Shown here: positions 1 through 12,600 of the stretch, piece after piece
Position numbering within the stretch: the stretch's first letter is position 1
Layout of the letters: every line of letters begins with the position of its first letter
Assembly (NCBI GenBank): GCA_035048485.1
Contig: CM068581.1
Location: 8,445,430 to 8,509,429 of the forward strand
Origin: Pteria penguin
Taxonomy: Eukaryota; Mollusca; Bivalvia; Pterioida; Pteriidae
Reading direction: 5' to 3'
DNA: 64,000 nt
Notes under the pieces: generated by a model
Databases searched by the model: none
What the model was told of the DNA's origin: nothing
Seen by the model: the letters and a program-made list of their open reading frames with translations, nothing else
Program-made: the position numbers and the translations under genes

Positions 1-352
1 GTAGGAAAATGACTTTGTGAAAAATTAAATGACGATGAATTTGTATCACTTTTGAAAAATCATGATGTTATACGTTTATAAGAATGTTGGATAAGTAGAA
101 ACAACATAATAGAAGATATACCATTTTATGATAAAGTTGTCTTTTCACGTGTCAGTGGAAGAGGGTTGACATTGTACTACTTTACAAACAATTATCACTT
201 TTGGAACATATTAATAATTCCATGATATGGTTCCACTTCTCATGCAGCAATAGTAAGGTTCTCCTTGCATTTTGCTATATTCCCTCACACTTTCCATACC
301 CACGATCTAATAGACCAATTCCTTGCCAGCAAACCCAACTGCTTCAACCATT
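1..352 (+). pseudogene. Decayed LINE endonuclease fragment
   Basis: Conceptual translation resembles the N-terminal part of a non-LTR retrotransposon apurinic-type endonuclease: a stretch like CEKLNDDEFVSLLKNHDV, then ECW, and further on VLLAFCYIP. The frame is broken by a TAA near base 80 and by frameshifts around base 175. A reverse-complement near-copy with the same stop lies at 6634-6986, so this is a dead fragment. It is cut by the left window edge. Identity to an endonuclease is inferred from motif spacing only. Confidence 0.6.
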
Positions 353-1632
353 ACCTGATTTCGTATTCAACAATAGACCATCAATGTTATATAAGGAAAC
401 ACAAACAAAAGTTAAGTCAAAGGAATTTGAAGTAAAGGTACGCATATTTGAGTAAAGTATTAGAATACATTGTTAGTAAGATTCACATTGTATAAGATTA
501 AGAACACCTTCAAATTTGAGCAGAGCATAAAGGAAAGTTCAATGATGTAAAATCTGTAACAATACTGAATATACTGTAAAACAAAAATGAGTAAGACGAA
601 AGAATTGACACATTTACACTAGATTCTATTCATGATATTATTCTAAATGAAAAGTCTGCAATCCTATAATTAGATTAGTACTTATCTGATTATGGAATTG
701 TAATTTTTGTGACTGAAAATGTTAAAAACAAAACAACAACAAAAAACAAAAACCCCAACAAAAACAAAAACAACCCCCCTCCCAAAACATACAATACAGT
801 GTATTAGTTGAAATTAAGAATTTGCACTACATGTAATCATATACATCTAGAAAAATATTGGCATTGGTGCACAAAATATAAAATACGGACCAACAAAAAC
901 ACCCTTTAGGTGGATTGAATGACTACTAAATAAGTTTAACAAACACTTATATATGTTTAATGCTGATTTATGTACTAAATCGCACTTGTACTTGTTGTAC
1001 ATAGAACTAATTAAAAACTCTTGTAACTCAGCAAGGCCAATTATAAATATATTGCTAACCTTTCCATGACAGGGCCTTTCTTTTTGTATTTGCATTTTTT
1101 GTTTTTGTTTTGTTTTGTTTTGGGGGGTTTTTGTTTTGTTTTGTTTTGTTGTTGTTGTTGTTGTTTTTGGTCTGGTTTGGTTTGTCAAATGTTTTACCTC
1201 TTTAATATCAAATATACCCCCCTGTGATCAATCTCATTTTGGTGAGTTCATACATTATTGAATACTATTTCAGATTACTGTAAGGTATAAGGACAACGAT
1301 CACACAAGGATAGTGAATGGTGACCAAAAAATCAGCAATTAAAGCTTTTGTCAGACTCAAAAATCCAAAAATATGAAAATAGAATTTTATAAAACTGCAG
1401 TTTATCAGATTGTGAATAATGACATAACAAATGAAGAACTCATTTGCTGATGAAATGCACAGGACTACTATCAAATGACACACAATGCCTTTTGAATATC
1501 GACTGGAACAAAAATAGTAGAATAGTTCAAAATATTGCTCCTATTCTTGGGATTCGTAGCTCTGTATCTTTGCTAAATTCTAAAACATCCCTACCAAAGA
1601 TGATGACAAGTCTTCATGTTCTGCTGTTTGGA
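353..1632. other. Non-coding stretch, simple repeats
   Basis: I see no supportable gene. An A/C-rich run lies at about 725-785 and a T/G-rich run at about 1085-1180. Open frames across them are low-complexity artefacts. Confidence 0.6.
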
Positions 1633-2135
1633 AGAAAAAAGAGGAGTTACTGGCTCAGTTATGTGGCAGAAGTCACCATGGAGCTATACAATACATGAAT
1701 ATCAATAATATACTAGCACATATAACACATTACAAAAATATTTGATTGTAGTGCAATTACGATACCGACTTAGGACGGTCGTTTAATTTGACAAAAGCCA
1801 AACAAATGGTGTGGTTAACCGGTTTACGGGCCCACCTTCCCACTCACCGTAACAGCAGAACAATCAAAGGACGTACATTTAAATTTTATAAATAATCCTC
1901 CATGTAAAGAACAAGGGTCAACAGTTATCGCATATTGAGAGGTCATAAATATTTAAACACGTAAGGTATTGTAAAACACATAATGGTATCAAAATATATG
2001 CGACATCAACATGATAAATCGTGCTCTGCCAGAAGAAAGCGAGCTAAGACCCTAGATCTGTAAGTCCCGACTAACAGTCAGAGGGGACGAGGTTCAGGAC
2101 CATGTCTCCTCTGAAAGAGGTTTGGACAAGGCCCG

Positions 2136-3160
2136 TCATATAGTCCCCACCGCCCTGTTAGTCAGCGTGCAACGTTCAAGTAAAAGTCTGCATAAAGCTG
2201 TAGAGGGGCCAAATACAAGACCTATAGTCTTTTTGATGATCTCAATATCATATTGTCTATTTAGAAGACGTTTGACTATTTTATTATATGATAAAATAAC
2301 GTTATCGGAGCCTTTTACTTTCCTTAGTTTATATAGGAGATCACCGTAAAAATTAGGATGGGAAATTCCATTGGATACATACTGTTGAAAAGAAATATTT
2401 CCAAATTTAGATAGAAGTTCTGAATAAGATCTGAAGAATTTGCCGAATGTTTTTCTTAGCTTGTGATATCTGTAACCCTGAGTTAAAAGTTTAGTAGTAA
2501 TTTGTAAATTTCGTTTATGAAAGTCCAAAACAGCCTCTGACAAATCGAACTAATTGAGATATATAGATACCATATGATGGGAGTCGAGGGACATCGCCAT
2601 CCAAGTAAGGGAAATTTACAATAGGAAATCTAAAATCCTCACGTTTATCATAAATATTAGTATATATTAGGTGGTTGATAATTTTGATGTTTAAATCTAA
2701 GAAAGGTGTAGAATTATCTCAAGTATTAGCTTTATTCAATGTGAGCTCTGGTGGATATATTTGTGATATAAATTGTTCGAATTCAGGGTTGTCGATAACC
2801 AAAATCCAGATATCTGCAAGTATTATTAAATTTGTCAATGAGGTCAAAACGTTTTGATTTTTGAATTGAAACCATAAAATCCCTCTCATAACAATAAAGA
2901 AATAAATATTCTATCACAGGCGCGCAGTTAGTACCCATAGGAATCCCAACTATTTGTTGATATATCTTGCCATCAAATTGCACAAAAATATTATCCATGA
3001 GAAAATCTAGTGCTTTACATAATTCCTTGCAAGTCCAGTATTTATATGAAGAATATTGTTTGTTGGAAAAGAATCCGGAGTTATTGGAAGTACATATGTA
3101 CGTTTTAGATTCTCTGTGAAAACACCATTGTATAAGAGACAGCAACTTGCTTTTAATCAA
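2136..3160 (-). pseudogene. PLE-A reverse transcriptase, broken
   Basis: The RT core of PLE-A copy 1. The 125-codon segment at 2783-3160 carries [17 protein letters not shown] second segment (2136-2543) is the C-terminal region. A frameshift and lost codons fall between them around 2540-2780, and the YLDD motif is not intact. Sister segments lie at 10180-11055, 14736-15500 and 27187-27633. Not expected to be active. Confidence 0.75.
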
Positions 3161-3802
3161 ATCATAAGGTAGAGATGTATAAAGTGTAGAAAAATCAAAT
3201 GTAGAAATTTGAGTCGCTTTGAAATTTAGCGAAAGAAGTTTGTCTGTAACTTCATGAGAATTTTTAATCGACCAAAAGTAATTGATGTTACAATTATGAA
3301 ATGCGACATCACAATATTTGATAATATGATCTTTTATAGCAGTTAGAGCAGACGTAATATGCTTCGATAGTACCGTAGTAGAGCAGTGGCTAGAATTAGA
3401 TATGAAACGTGATTACTATGGACTTTTATGTAGTTTTGGGAGCCAATATATGGTTGGTAGATCAGATTTATCAGTTTTAATTTTGAAGTCGGACATGGTC
3501 ATGAGGCGATCGTGCAAAGTGCTGTCTTTTGAGGTAGGGCTTTCCACATATGTATGAGTGGAGTTTAATTCGTTTTTAAGTACTTCAATATAATATAGTT
3601 TTCAAACAACTATTATGTTATTACCTGCTTTATCAGCAGGAACAAAGACATATTTAGCATTTAAGTCAGCTATCTTCTTTTTAATAGAATTTGCCGTCAA
3701 TGTATTAGGCTGTTGAAATAAATGCGGATTTTCTGTAAAGTTCTTAATACGGATATCGACAATTCTTAAAATCTCGTATTTCCAATCATTAAGAGCATGA
3801 AC

Positions 3803-4114
3803 CTATACCTGTTTTTTACACCAACGTTTACAATATGTAGTTAAAGCATCTTCTATAACGTCACGGCATTTATTTAAATCTATCCTGGACGGTAACCTAT
3901 ATTTAGGTCCTTTTCCAAAAAGTGTGCGCAATTTTTTGTCCGAAATACAGTTTAGGTCACCAGTAATAACATGACCTGCCGGTTTATAAACATATTTAGA
4001 ATTTACACAAGAACACGACGAAGGAATAGAGTCTGAAACATCAGGGTTAGATGTAACTTTATTATAATTCAAAATAAGATAAAATTCTTTATAGGCTTTT
4101 TGTACTGGTAACAA
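3803..4114 (-). pseudogene. PLE-A N-terminal domain fragment
   Basis: A 103-codon segment upstream of the RT with a Cys pair (CSC), then GHVITGDLNC and KGPKYR. The same blocks occur in the PLE-B copy near 30550-30620, where the frame includes KGPKYREPRS. It is linked to the RT by the frame-broken stretch 3161-3802. Confidence 0.7.
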
Positions 4115-4335
4115 ACCCAGACCAGGTGATTTCTATATATATGTACACGTATTCGGGTTAAGAGAAATGAAAAAGATTTTAACGTAATTCCATTATTTTT
4201 TTCAAAATGTAAAAACTATTTCTTACAAATCTCAGTAGGTCAGAAACATTATACAATAAATACATGTTATCAAGACCAACGAGTATCCAGACCTGACTTC
4301 GGATAAGCTACCTACATATATGGTAATTTAATAGA

Positions 4336-4611
4336 TAGATAGATTGATTGATTGTTGTTTAACGACACACCACGAATATTTCACGTATATGGTGACGGTA
4401 TCTGCCTGATGCGGGGCATACAAAGTTTGACCTTGCGGACCCACCCGAAATAGTGAGGGATCTTTAACGTGCCATGCATACCACGACACGGGGCCTCGGT
4501 TTTTACTGTCTCTTCCGAAAGACAGGACACCGGCATGACCAGAGTGGGACTCGAACCCCGGCCTCCCGATCAGGAGGCGAGCGTGATACCACTAGGCCAC
4601 CCCGGCTTTAC
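4336..4611 (-). mobile_element. tRNA-derived SINE (minus)
   Basis: Read on the minus strand it begins with a tRNA-like head containing an A box (TGGCCTAGTGG) and a B box (GGGGTTCGAGTCC). A body with TAACGTGCCATGCATACC on the plus strand follows, then an ATTG/ATCA-rich tail. A 9-bp direct repeat tttaataga flanks it (4327-4335 and 4612-4620) and is a plausible target-site duplication. A close copy in the other orientation is at 44782-45059. Confidence 0.85.
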
Positions 4612-4620
4612 TTTAATAGA

Positions 4621-5129
4621 AAAGATGAAAATATGAAAAGCAGATTTAAACATTGCTACATGTATACGTTTACAAGTACAAAGAAGCAGTTTTTATCTGA
4701 AAAGTGGCTCATTCATTTTAATGAACGATATCCATGTCAGAAAGTGGTTCTTTAAAGGTTTTAAACGAACCAATTCCACTTAATATCAGTCAGATAGCCT
4801 TTTTACGTAAAGCATTTGCCAGGAAAACAACATCGTAAGCCTTATCGATAGATGGTCTGCTCCTTTTTTATCTTTAAGAATTAGATGATTTCATCATTTG
4901 CTGTTTAATGCTATCAACAACCTCAAGGGTCATACATGTTCTTTTGGCAGAGTTAAGGGATTAGTTTGCACCGTGTGCATTTAATGCATGCTTGTTTTTA
5001 TGCACTTGAATTTTACACAATTCCCGTTAGCTATGTTATTCTCGATACTTCCCATAAGATTAACGGTCATATTCTATTTGTATTCAAATGCTTCCTTTGC
5101 ATCCAGTATAAAAATCATATATGCTAGCA
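4621..5129. other. Intergenic, nothing recognised
   Basis: AT-rich sequence between a SINE and PLE-B copy 1. No gene or repeat family recognised. Confidence 0.5.
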
Positions 5130-6581
5130 TTAAATGAAATTGACAACTTCCGTATTTGTACTGCATTCCAAAACTGCACAAAAATCCTTACAAACAACGA
5201 TTTATCGCTGGTTCCTCGAAGTGTTCCACAAAATCTCTATCGATGCTACTCACAAAAATATTATCAGAAATTAAAGCTGGCCTTCATAGGTATTGCGAAA
5301 CAGTATATTCCAGAAGTGGAATTAATCAAATGTGGATACTTAGAAATTCAAAAGAGTTGTTAGAACATCTAAAATCAAAAAGTTTTACTAAAATTCACTG
5401 CATCAAGTCTTTTGACTTTTCGACTCTTTACACAACGATCCCTCATCAGAAATTAAAAGGCAGATTAGCGGAAATTATTCAAAATGCATTTAGTAGTAAA
5501 AACGGAAGACGCAAATTCAAATATATAGTTATAGGCCATGATAAAACTTACTTTGTTAGGGAAAATTCTGATTCCAAAAATAAATACACTGAAACAGCTT
5601 TCATCCAGATGTTGAACTTTCTTATCGATAACATTTTTGTGGTGTTTGGAGGAAAGGTTTTTCAACAAATTGTCGGCATTCCAATGGGCACTATCTGTGC
5701 TCCACTTCTGGCTGACATATTCTTTTACTCATACAAAGCTGAATTCATTCAGTCTTTGCTTTCGCAAGGAAAAAACATTTGGCTCTTGGCTTCAATTTCA
5801 CTTACAGATATATAGATGACTTGCTGTCAATTAATAATTTTTCATTCGCGGATTACCTTAGCATGATCTGTCCAAGTGAACTGGAGGTCAAAGAAACCAC
5901 AGAAAGTAGTAATTCTACTTCGTATTTAGATATTATGTTGTCTTTCGACATTAATGATCAATTGAACACCTCATTCTATGACATACATGACGATTTCAAT
6001 TTCGCTATCACAAACTTTTCTTTCATAAGTAGCAACATTCCATTATCGTCCGCATACGGCGTATTCATATCTCATTTAATACGTTATTCCAGAGCATGTT
6101 CAAATTACAATGACTTTGTTCTCAGGGCTAGGCGACTTTCAGTTAAGCTGCTCAACCAGGGTTATATATGTACTAGACTAGCAACGTCACTGAGGAAGTT
6201 CTACAGTCGTTACGAGACTCTTATTACTCCATATGATATCTCGTTATCCAGACTTTTAAGTGATATTCTGGACTGAGACCCATTCCGATCATTTTACACG
6301 GATCTGACACCTTCTATACTAGAAGGTTACCTACTTTGACTTCTCCAAATATTAATACATACGGAATTTACACAATTTGACTCTTTCTACTGGGTATATG
6401 TGACGGGTGTTGATAGCAAGCAGGAGATGCTCACTCTTCCTGGGCACCTGATCTCACTCCATCATAGGGGTTCACATACTCTCTTCAAGTAGACATATTT
6501 TGTTATTTTCCACTTGGTTTTCATTTTCACTGATTTTGTATGTCCTCTGGTTTCATGATTTTTAGACATGGTTTGGATTTT
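5130..6581 (+). mobile_element. Penelope-like element family B, copy 1
   Basis: A 5'-truncated plus-strand copy. The RT runs from 5156 to 6276 in two frames that overlap near 5780. Visible motifs are [40 protein letters not shown] and YRYIDDLLSI. The reading frame stops at SRLLSDILD, directly after the RT thumb. It is followed by a tail with a perfect 7-bp hairpin (CCTTCTA-TAC-TAGAAGG, about 6311-6327) and the block GAGATGCTCACTCTTCC. The tail ends near 6581. No nuclease domain follows the RT. Confidence 0.8.
5156..6276 (+). pseudogene. PLE-B reverse transcriptase, one frameshift
   Basis: Two overlapping frames (5156-5815 and 5779-6276) together cover an almost complete RT. The finger/palm motif is GIPMGTICAP, the catalytic aspartates are in YIDD, and the C-terminal block GVFISHLIRYSRACSNY is clear. 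A frameshift in an A-run near 5770-5780 separates the frames. The first Met in each frame is internal to the domain, so the real start is lost by 5' truncation. Confidence 0.75.
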
Positions 6582-6625
6582 AGTCCAGAATATCATTTAA
6601 AAGTCTGGATAACGAGATATCATAT
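6582..6625 (-). repeat. Inverted 44-bp end of PLE-B ORF
   Basis: These 44 bases are the reverse complement of the last codons of the PLE-B reading frame. They match the copy ending at 43826 exactly where I compared them, and differ by one base from the local copy at 6232-6275. They sit directly after the PLE-B tail, giving a fold-back arrangement at its 3' end. Confidence 0.75.
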
Positions 6626-6630
6626 ATCAC

Positions 6631-7026
6631 AATAATGGTTGAAGCAGTTGGGTTTGCTGGCAAAGAATTGGTCTATTAGATCGTGAGTATGGAAACCGTT
6701 GGGGAATATAGCAAAATGCGAAGAGAACCTTACTATTGCTGCATGAGAGCTGGAACCATATCATGGAATTATTAATATTTTCCAAAAGTGATAATTGTTT
6801 GTAAAGTAATACAATGTCAACCCTCTTCCACTGAGACGTGAAAAGACAACTTTATCATAAAATGGTATATCTTCTATTATGTTGTTTCTGCTTATCCAAC
6901 ATTCTTATAAACGTATAACATCATGATTTTTCAAAAGTGATACAAATTCATCGTCATTTAATTTTTCACAAAGTCCTTTTCCTACATTCCACGAAACAAT
7001 AGAAAGTTCTTTACTCCACATTCGCC
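6631..7026 (-). pseudogene. Decayed LINE endonuclease fragment (inverted copy)
   Basis: Minus-strand near-copy of 1-352 with the same TAA and the same frameshift zone. It lies just downstream of an ORF1-like remnant on the same strand, which fits the ORF1-ORF2 order of a non-LTR element. It is cut at 6631 where PLE-B sequence begins. Confidence 0.65.
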
Positions 7027-7047
7027 CTCAGTACACCCCTATTTGTT

Positions 7048-7900
7048 GTGATTGTTTCTGCCTCGGTTATGACCCTGCGGGGTGTATTGACTACCGTTGA
7101 TGAAAAGCCTGTTGATCGATAACACAGCGCGTTTATCATTGTTGATAACGTCCTTCGTTACAGGTATAAGTACTCTCTTCCGCTCTTGGATACGCTTTGA
7201 GAATTGCTCACTGATGCCTATCTTTGAGCCGGTTAACTTTATGCTTGATTTCCGTATTTGCTCATGATCTTTGAAGTTGTTAAATTTAGCAACAATTGGC
7301 CTCGCTTACCGTCTTGATGGTTATCCAATACGACGGGCCCTTTCGATTGAGATTTTTCAGACATTAGGTATTTTAAGTCTGCTCCCATGTAGGTGTAATA
7401 TTAGGTTTTCCGGGTCCTTGTGCTCTTCCATTCCACGAAATAATAAATTATTGCGCATGGATTTTCCCTGCAACTCAGTGACGCATGCTACCTTAGAAGT
7501 GGACACATCTTCTTTTTATTTAATTTTAATTTTCCATCGGCATTAAACAATCTAGTGTTTATCTCAAACTTTCCCTTTTTGTTATTGCTGACTTCAACAG
7601 ACTTATGAAGATTTTCAGTTTTCGACAGAAGTTTTCCCACTCGATTCCGGATTTCCTGTATATCTTTTTCGAAAACTGCCAACCTCTTGTCTAAAACGTT
7701 CAGAGGTTTGACCTTGTCCTCTATGTATGTGAGATGTCTCATAATTTCTTCGTATTGAGAACCACAATTGCACGATGAATGAATTTCTGGTGTTGCAAAA
7801 TCGGTTTTGTTTTGTGCTTCACTTAGTATCGCTTTCATGTCTCTATACAAAAGATCGCTCACTTCGCCAAGAACACTGCTCACGGTATAGTCATCACATT
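7048..7900 (-). pseudogene. LINE ORF1-like remnant (coiled coil + RRM-like)
   Basis: The minus strand encodes an N-terminal segment (7488-7883) rich in charged heptads (VLDKRLAVFEKDIQEIRNRV), probably coiled coil. It then reads, with stops, into RNNLLFRGMEE, ISIERARRIG, ARPIVAKFNNFKD and a C-terminal AVLSINRLFING. This order is that of L1-type ORF1 proteins (coiled coil, RRM, C-terminal domain), which bind element RNA. Stop codons and frameshifts make it a pseudogene. It probably belongs with the endonuclease piece at 6631-7026. Confidence 0.6.
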
Positions 7901-8494
7901 GCGATATATTCAGATCACTCGTATCACAATCTGATTTGGAATTTTTCTTAATGCATTAATAACAAGCATTATTATTACCGTCATACAATAATGCATTAAT
8001 GGTAATCATCAGGCACACATTAATGGTATTGTGGTACCATAGTTCAGTAATTCAATAAATCTGATACTGTTTCATCAGCTAAAACCAAAATAATAATGCA
8101 TTTATATATTGGTGGATTACTCAGATTTCCAACTTTATATGTATTTTGTATTGAGATAAATTTGGAACAACTGCTTTACAGACTATGAATAAACCGATAT
8201 TGAAAATTGCATCTTAAAGTATAAAGTTTTCAAAAATTATTTCGTAAATTCTCATAATAAAGATGAAACTCAATAATTTCAAATTTGCGCTCTAATTCAT
8301 CCCAAATAGGGCTCGGAAATCAGTACCGATTATGAAATGTCAAGGTCATTGGTTTGTCATTTGAAGACATGTACAAATGTACTTGTCATTTATTTCATTT
8401 AATGGATTATGAATTCAATATATGCTTGAAAACGCATTTTAAAGGAACCATAATTTTTTTTCTGACATATTGTGCCATCCTTTTTACATTATAG
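7901..8494. other. Presumed intron/upstream sequence of EMI-EGF gene
   Basis: AT-rich with no recognised element. An ATTAATGCATTAT-like motif recurs around 7950-8100. I found no signal-peptide exon here, although the exon at 8495 needs one ending in phase 2, probably outside the window. Confidence 0.4.
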
Positions 8495-8617
8495 CCATGT
8501 TTGTCATCGTGAGAGAGCAGAAAATTATGAGACATCATACAACCAGGCGTTTATATGTCAGGAACGATACACTACAAGCTGTGGACACCTAGACTGGAGA
8601 CGATGTACAAAGTACAG
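8495..8617 (+). CDS. Exon: first half of EMI-like domain
   Basis: The acceptor ...acattatag ends at 8494 and the donor gtatat starts at 8618. The exon is 123 nt: one base completing a codon, 40 codons, then two bases (AG). The translation contains [11 protein letters not shown] and [17 protein letters not shown], an EMI-type Cys/aromatic pattern. It joins the 16719 exon as AG+G (Arg). Confidence 0.75.
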
Positions 8618-9599
8618 GTATATACAGCTCTACAATAATCTATACAAATAAATAGCGTGAGTATACAGGGGTTACCAAATGAACTTGTCGTGTCTTCTTT
8701 TACAGTATACTATAAAATTATTAGATGATGGTGCAAAAGGGTAACATTTATGTTTTTCGCATTGCCTATTAACGTACATAAAATTGCATACAAAAATTGT
8801 CCGATAGACGTTGGTACATTTCATTTGCTCTATGAATTCTAGATAACACCGTTAATAAATATATACATATATGTTTACGTTCTTTTATCTAATATAACTT
8901 GTTATCAATGTTGTTTTCATCATAGATACAAGCAAGCCCTGTTTCACTACCTCTGCTTTGATATTAAGTGCCCAATGACGGTTTGATGAAAATTTTTCAT
9001 GCATGTTTAATACTAAGATATATAGGCAATAACAAACCTCTATAATACCAGATCAAAAAGAGATATAGGCTATCATGGATCCTTGAAAGAGAACCAGATG
9101 TGGGATTCCGTGACATGGAGGAGTAGTATCCCCTGTTGAACAAACACCCCCGCCGTGATGCTATAGGATTATGTGAGCTAGTATAACTCGTAGAAACAAT
9201 CGGTGAAAAGAAAACAAACCCCAAAATCAACCATGAATAAAAAGAAAAAACAAACTTTAAAATTTTTACATCGGTATTAAAGTTTTGATTTTAAGTTTTC
9301 GTAATTGGTATAAAGGTTATCTGCCCATTTTAGAACAATTTATAAAAAGTGTATGTTCATTTCTGAACACCTAACACGTCTTACGTCAAAGTTTTGCTAG
9401 TACTGACCTATACAAAGAATTGCTTACTTTTAAGAATTATAATTGGCAATAAAGGCAAGATGGTTTTATTTAAAGTTGAATGAAAACTACACTTAATAAA
9501 ACTTTTTCGTGAACCGTGAGACAAAATAAGGACCAAATAACTCTAAAGAACAACAAATAATAATGATAAAATAATAATAATAACAACAACAACAACAAC

Positions 9600-9667
<68 letters not shown>

Positions 9668-12600
9668 TAGAAAAGAAAAAAGAGGAGTTACTGGCTCAGT
9701 TATGTGGCAGAAGTCACCATAGAGCTATACAATACATGAATATAAATAATATACTAGAACATATATCACATTACAAAAATATTTGATTGTAGTGCAATTA
9801 CGATACCGACTTTAGACGGTCATTTAATTTGACAAAAGCCAAACAAATGGTGTGGTTAACCGGTTTACGGGCCCACCTTCCCACTCACCGTAACAGCAGA
9901 ACAATCAAAGGACGTACATTTAAAAATTTATAAATAATCCTCCATTTAAATAACAAGGGTCAACAGGTATCGTATATTGAGAGGTCATAAAAATATAAAC
10001 ACGTAAGGTATTGTAAAATACATAATGGTATAAAAATATATGCGACATCAACATGATAAACCGTGCTCTGCCAGTAGAAAGCGAGCTAAGACCCTAGATC
10101 TGTAGGAGTCCCGACTAACAGTCAGAGGGGACGAGGTTCAGGACCATGTCTCCTCTGAAAGAGGTTTGGACAAGGCCCGTCATATAGTCCCCACCGCCCT
10201 GTTAGTCAGCGTGCAACGTTCAAGTAAAAGTCTGCATAAGGCTGTAGAGGGGCCAAATACATGACCTATAGTCTTTTTGATGATCTCAATATCATATTGT
10301 CTATTTATAAGACGTTTGATTATTTTATTACATGATAAAATAACGTTATCGGAGCCTTTTACTTTCCTTAGTTTATATACGAGATCACCGTAAAAATAAG
10401 GATGGGAAATTCCATTGGATACATACTGTTGAAAAGAAATATTTCCAAATTTAGATAGAAGTTCTGAATAAGATCTGAAGAATTTGCCGAATGTTTTTCT
10501 TAACTTGTGATATCTGTAACCCTGAGTTAAAAGTTTAGTAGTAATTTGTAAATTTCGTTTATGAAAGTCCAAAACATCGGTGCAGCCTCTGACAAATCGA
10601 ACTAATTGAGATATATAGATACCATATGATGGGAGTCGAGGAACATCGCCATCCAAGTAAGGGAAATTTACAATATGAAATCCAAAATCCTCACGTTTAT
10701 CATAAATATTAGTATATATTAGGTGGTTGATAATTTTGATGTTTAAATCTAAGAAAGGTGTAGATTTATCTCAAGTATTAGCTTTATTCAATGTGAGCTC
10801 TGGTGGATAAATTTCTGATGTAAATTGTTCGAATTCAGGGTTGTCGATAACCAAAATATCATCCAGATATCTACAAGTATTATTGAATTTGTCAATGAGG
10901 TCAAAACGTTTTGATTTTTGAAGAGAAACCATAAAATCCCTCTCATAACAATAAAGAAATAAATCTGCTATCAGAGGCGCGCAGTAAGTACCCATAGGAA
11001 TCCCAACTATTTGTTGATATATCTTGCCATCAAATTGCACAAAAATATTATTCATGAGATAATGTAGTGCTTTACATAATTCCGTAATTCCATAAGTCAG
11101 CTATCTCCTTTTTAATAGAATTTGCCGTCAATGTATTAGGCTGTTGAAATAAATGCGGATTTTCCGTAAAGTTCTTAATACGGATATCGACAATTCTTAA
11201 AATCTCGTATTTCCAATCATTAAGAGCATGAACCTTTACCTGTTCTTTTTTACACCAACGTTTACAATATGTAGTTAAAGCATCTTCTATAACGTCACGG
11301 CATTTATTGAAATCTATCCTGGACGGTAAGGCGACAAAATTTTAATTTTTAGTTTTACGGATTTTTTTTTTTTCAAAAAAGGGTAGGAGGAGGGGAAAAA
11401 ATAAAAAATAAAATTTGTGAATTTCAACATTTTATTATAAATGGACAGTTTTACAGATTCTTCCAATTTCTCCTGGCTTTTTAAAGTTTTTTGGCATTTC
11501 GGGTAACAGGTTCAAGTCCTTTCTGCCAGCATGTTTGGCATATGGGTCGAACAGTTCCGAAGGACTCTTTCAGCTGGTTGATCTCTTGCTTGGTTATCAC
11601 CTCGGTATCGCCGCAGTGAATGCATATGTCTTCAAAGGACTGCGTTACTCCTGAAATATGAATATGTACAGCAACTCCTCCTCCGTGCGAAGAATGAGTC
11701 TGTGTTTTGGCGTTGTCAACTTCAATGCCGCATAGATCACCCTCCTCTTTCCACATTCGTTGCATGCCACTGTTCCTCTGACTTTAGCTGAAAAATGAAT
11801 GAATTCAAAGGATTTTACCTACAGTGTATATATAATCCTTCAAATTTTTTTACTAAATAATTAATTTGAAGGAAAGTCTTCTTCATTTCTGCAACAGATA
11901 AAAACCCCAACCCCAACAAATATTTAGACTGATATTTGGTTTACATAATCACAGGTGACATGCTAAATCGTATTAAATTTAGACAGAACAACAAGTTTAT
12001 CACAAATCAGTTATTTTTTAAGAGTAAATCAACAGACATTAATTAGATTTGTCTTTCTCACCCAGGAATAAATTCAACATTTTTTAATATAATTTTAATA
12101 AACTAATGTGTTTGAGGAACACATGTCACCTCCAGTACTAATAGCTTTGAAAGCATAGTGTGACTATCACTGAAATGTGACTACCGAAAGTGTGACTGAG
12201 AGATGAATACTCGGAAAGACGCAATACAAGATGATCACTTTAAAGCGCTTCGCTAAGTAAGTGCAGATGAAAGAAAAAACAACTCAGAGTCAGTATTGGT
12301 ATATGCAGATTGGGATGTATTTTGATTTCATGTTGTTATTAAGAAAGTTGAAACTCTATGCAATATTGTACCTTTAAGGCCCGCTCCCTGAATCTATCAT
12401 GAAAGGGCGAGATGTACCACAGAACTCCGCATAAGTCATGGACTACTTTGGCTCCGATATCCTGCACCTGATTCTTCGTGAAGCCAACCCTCATCTGTTG
12501 TAGGCAATCCAATAGTTCATTATGCAACTGGTCTTTGGCCGTTTTAGTCTCTCTGACAAAATAGAAATTTTGATTTTAATTCCAGGTTTTAGTCTATATC

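Larger units (their letters stand above)
1633..4114 (-). mobile_element. Penelope-like element family A, copy 1
   Basis: Minus-strand retroelement copy. From its 5' side (right) it shows an N-terminal domain with the block GHVITGDLNC, then a reverse transcriptase with [10 protein letters not shown], then a C-terminal thumb-like region ending in TNRAVGTI. A roughly 500-bp non-coding 3' tail reaches 1633 and ends in a CTCCTCTTTTTTCTTC-like sequence. The catalytic YLDD box is damaged here (YLDF). The 5' end is truncated at about 4114. The Penelope-like label rests on the RT motif pattern and on frequent 5' truncation. No GIY-YIG nuclease follows the RT. Confidence 0.75.

Noticed and set aside
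6420..6475. Hammerhead ribozyme in PLE tails
   Set aside because: PLEs can carry hammerheads, but I found no CTGATGA...GAAA core in the tails read here. The conserved hairpin is a different pattern.
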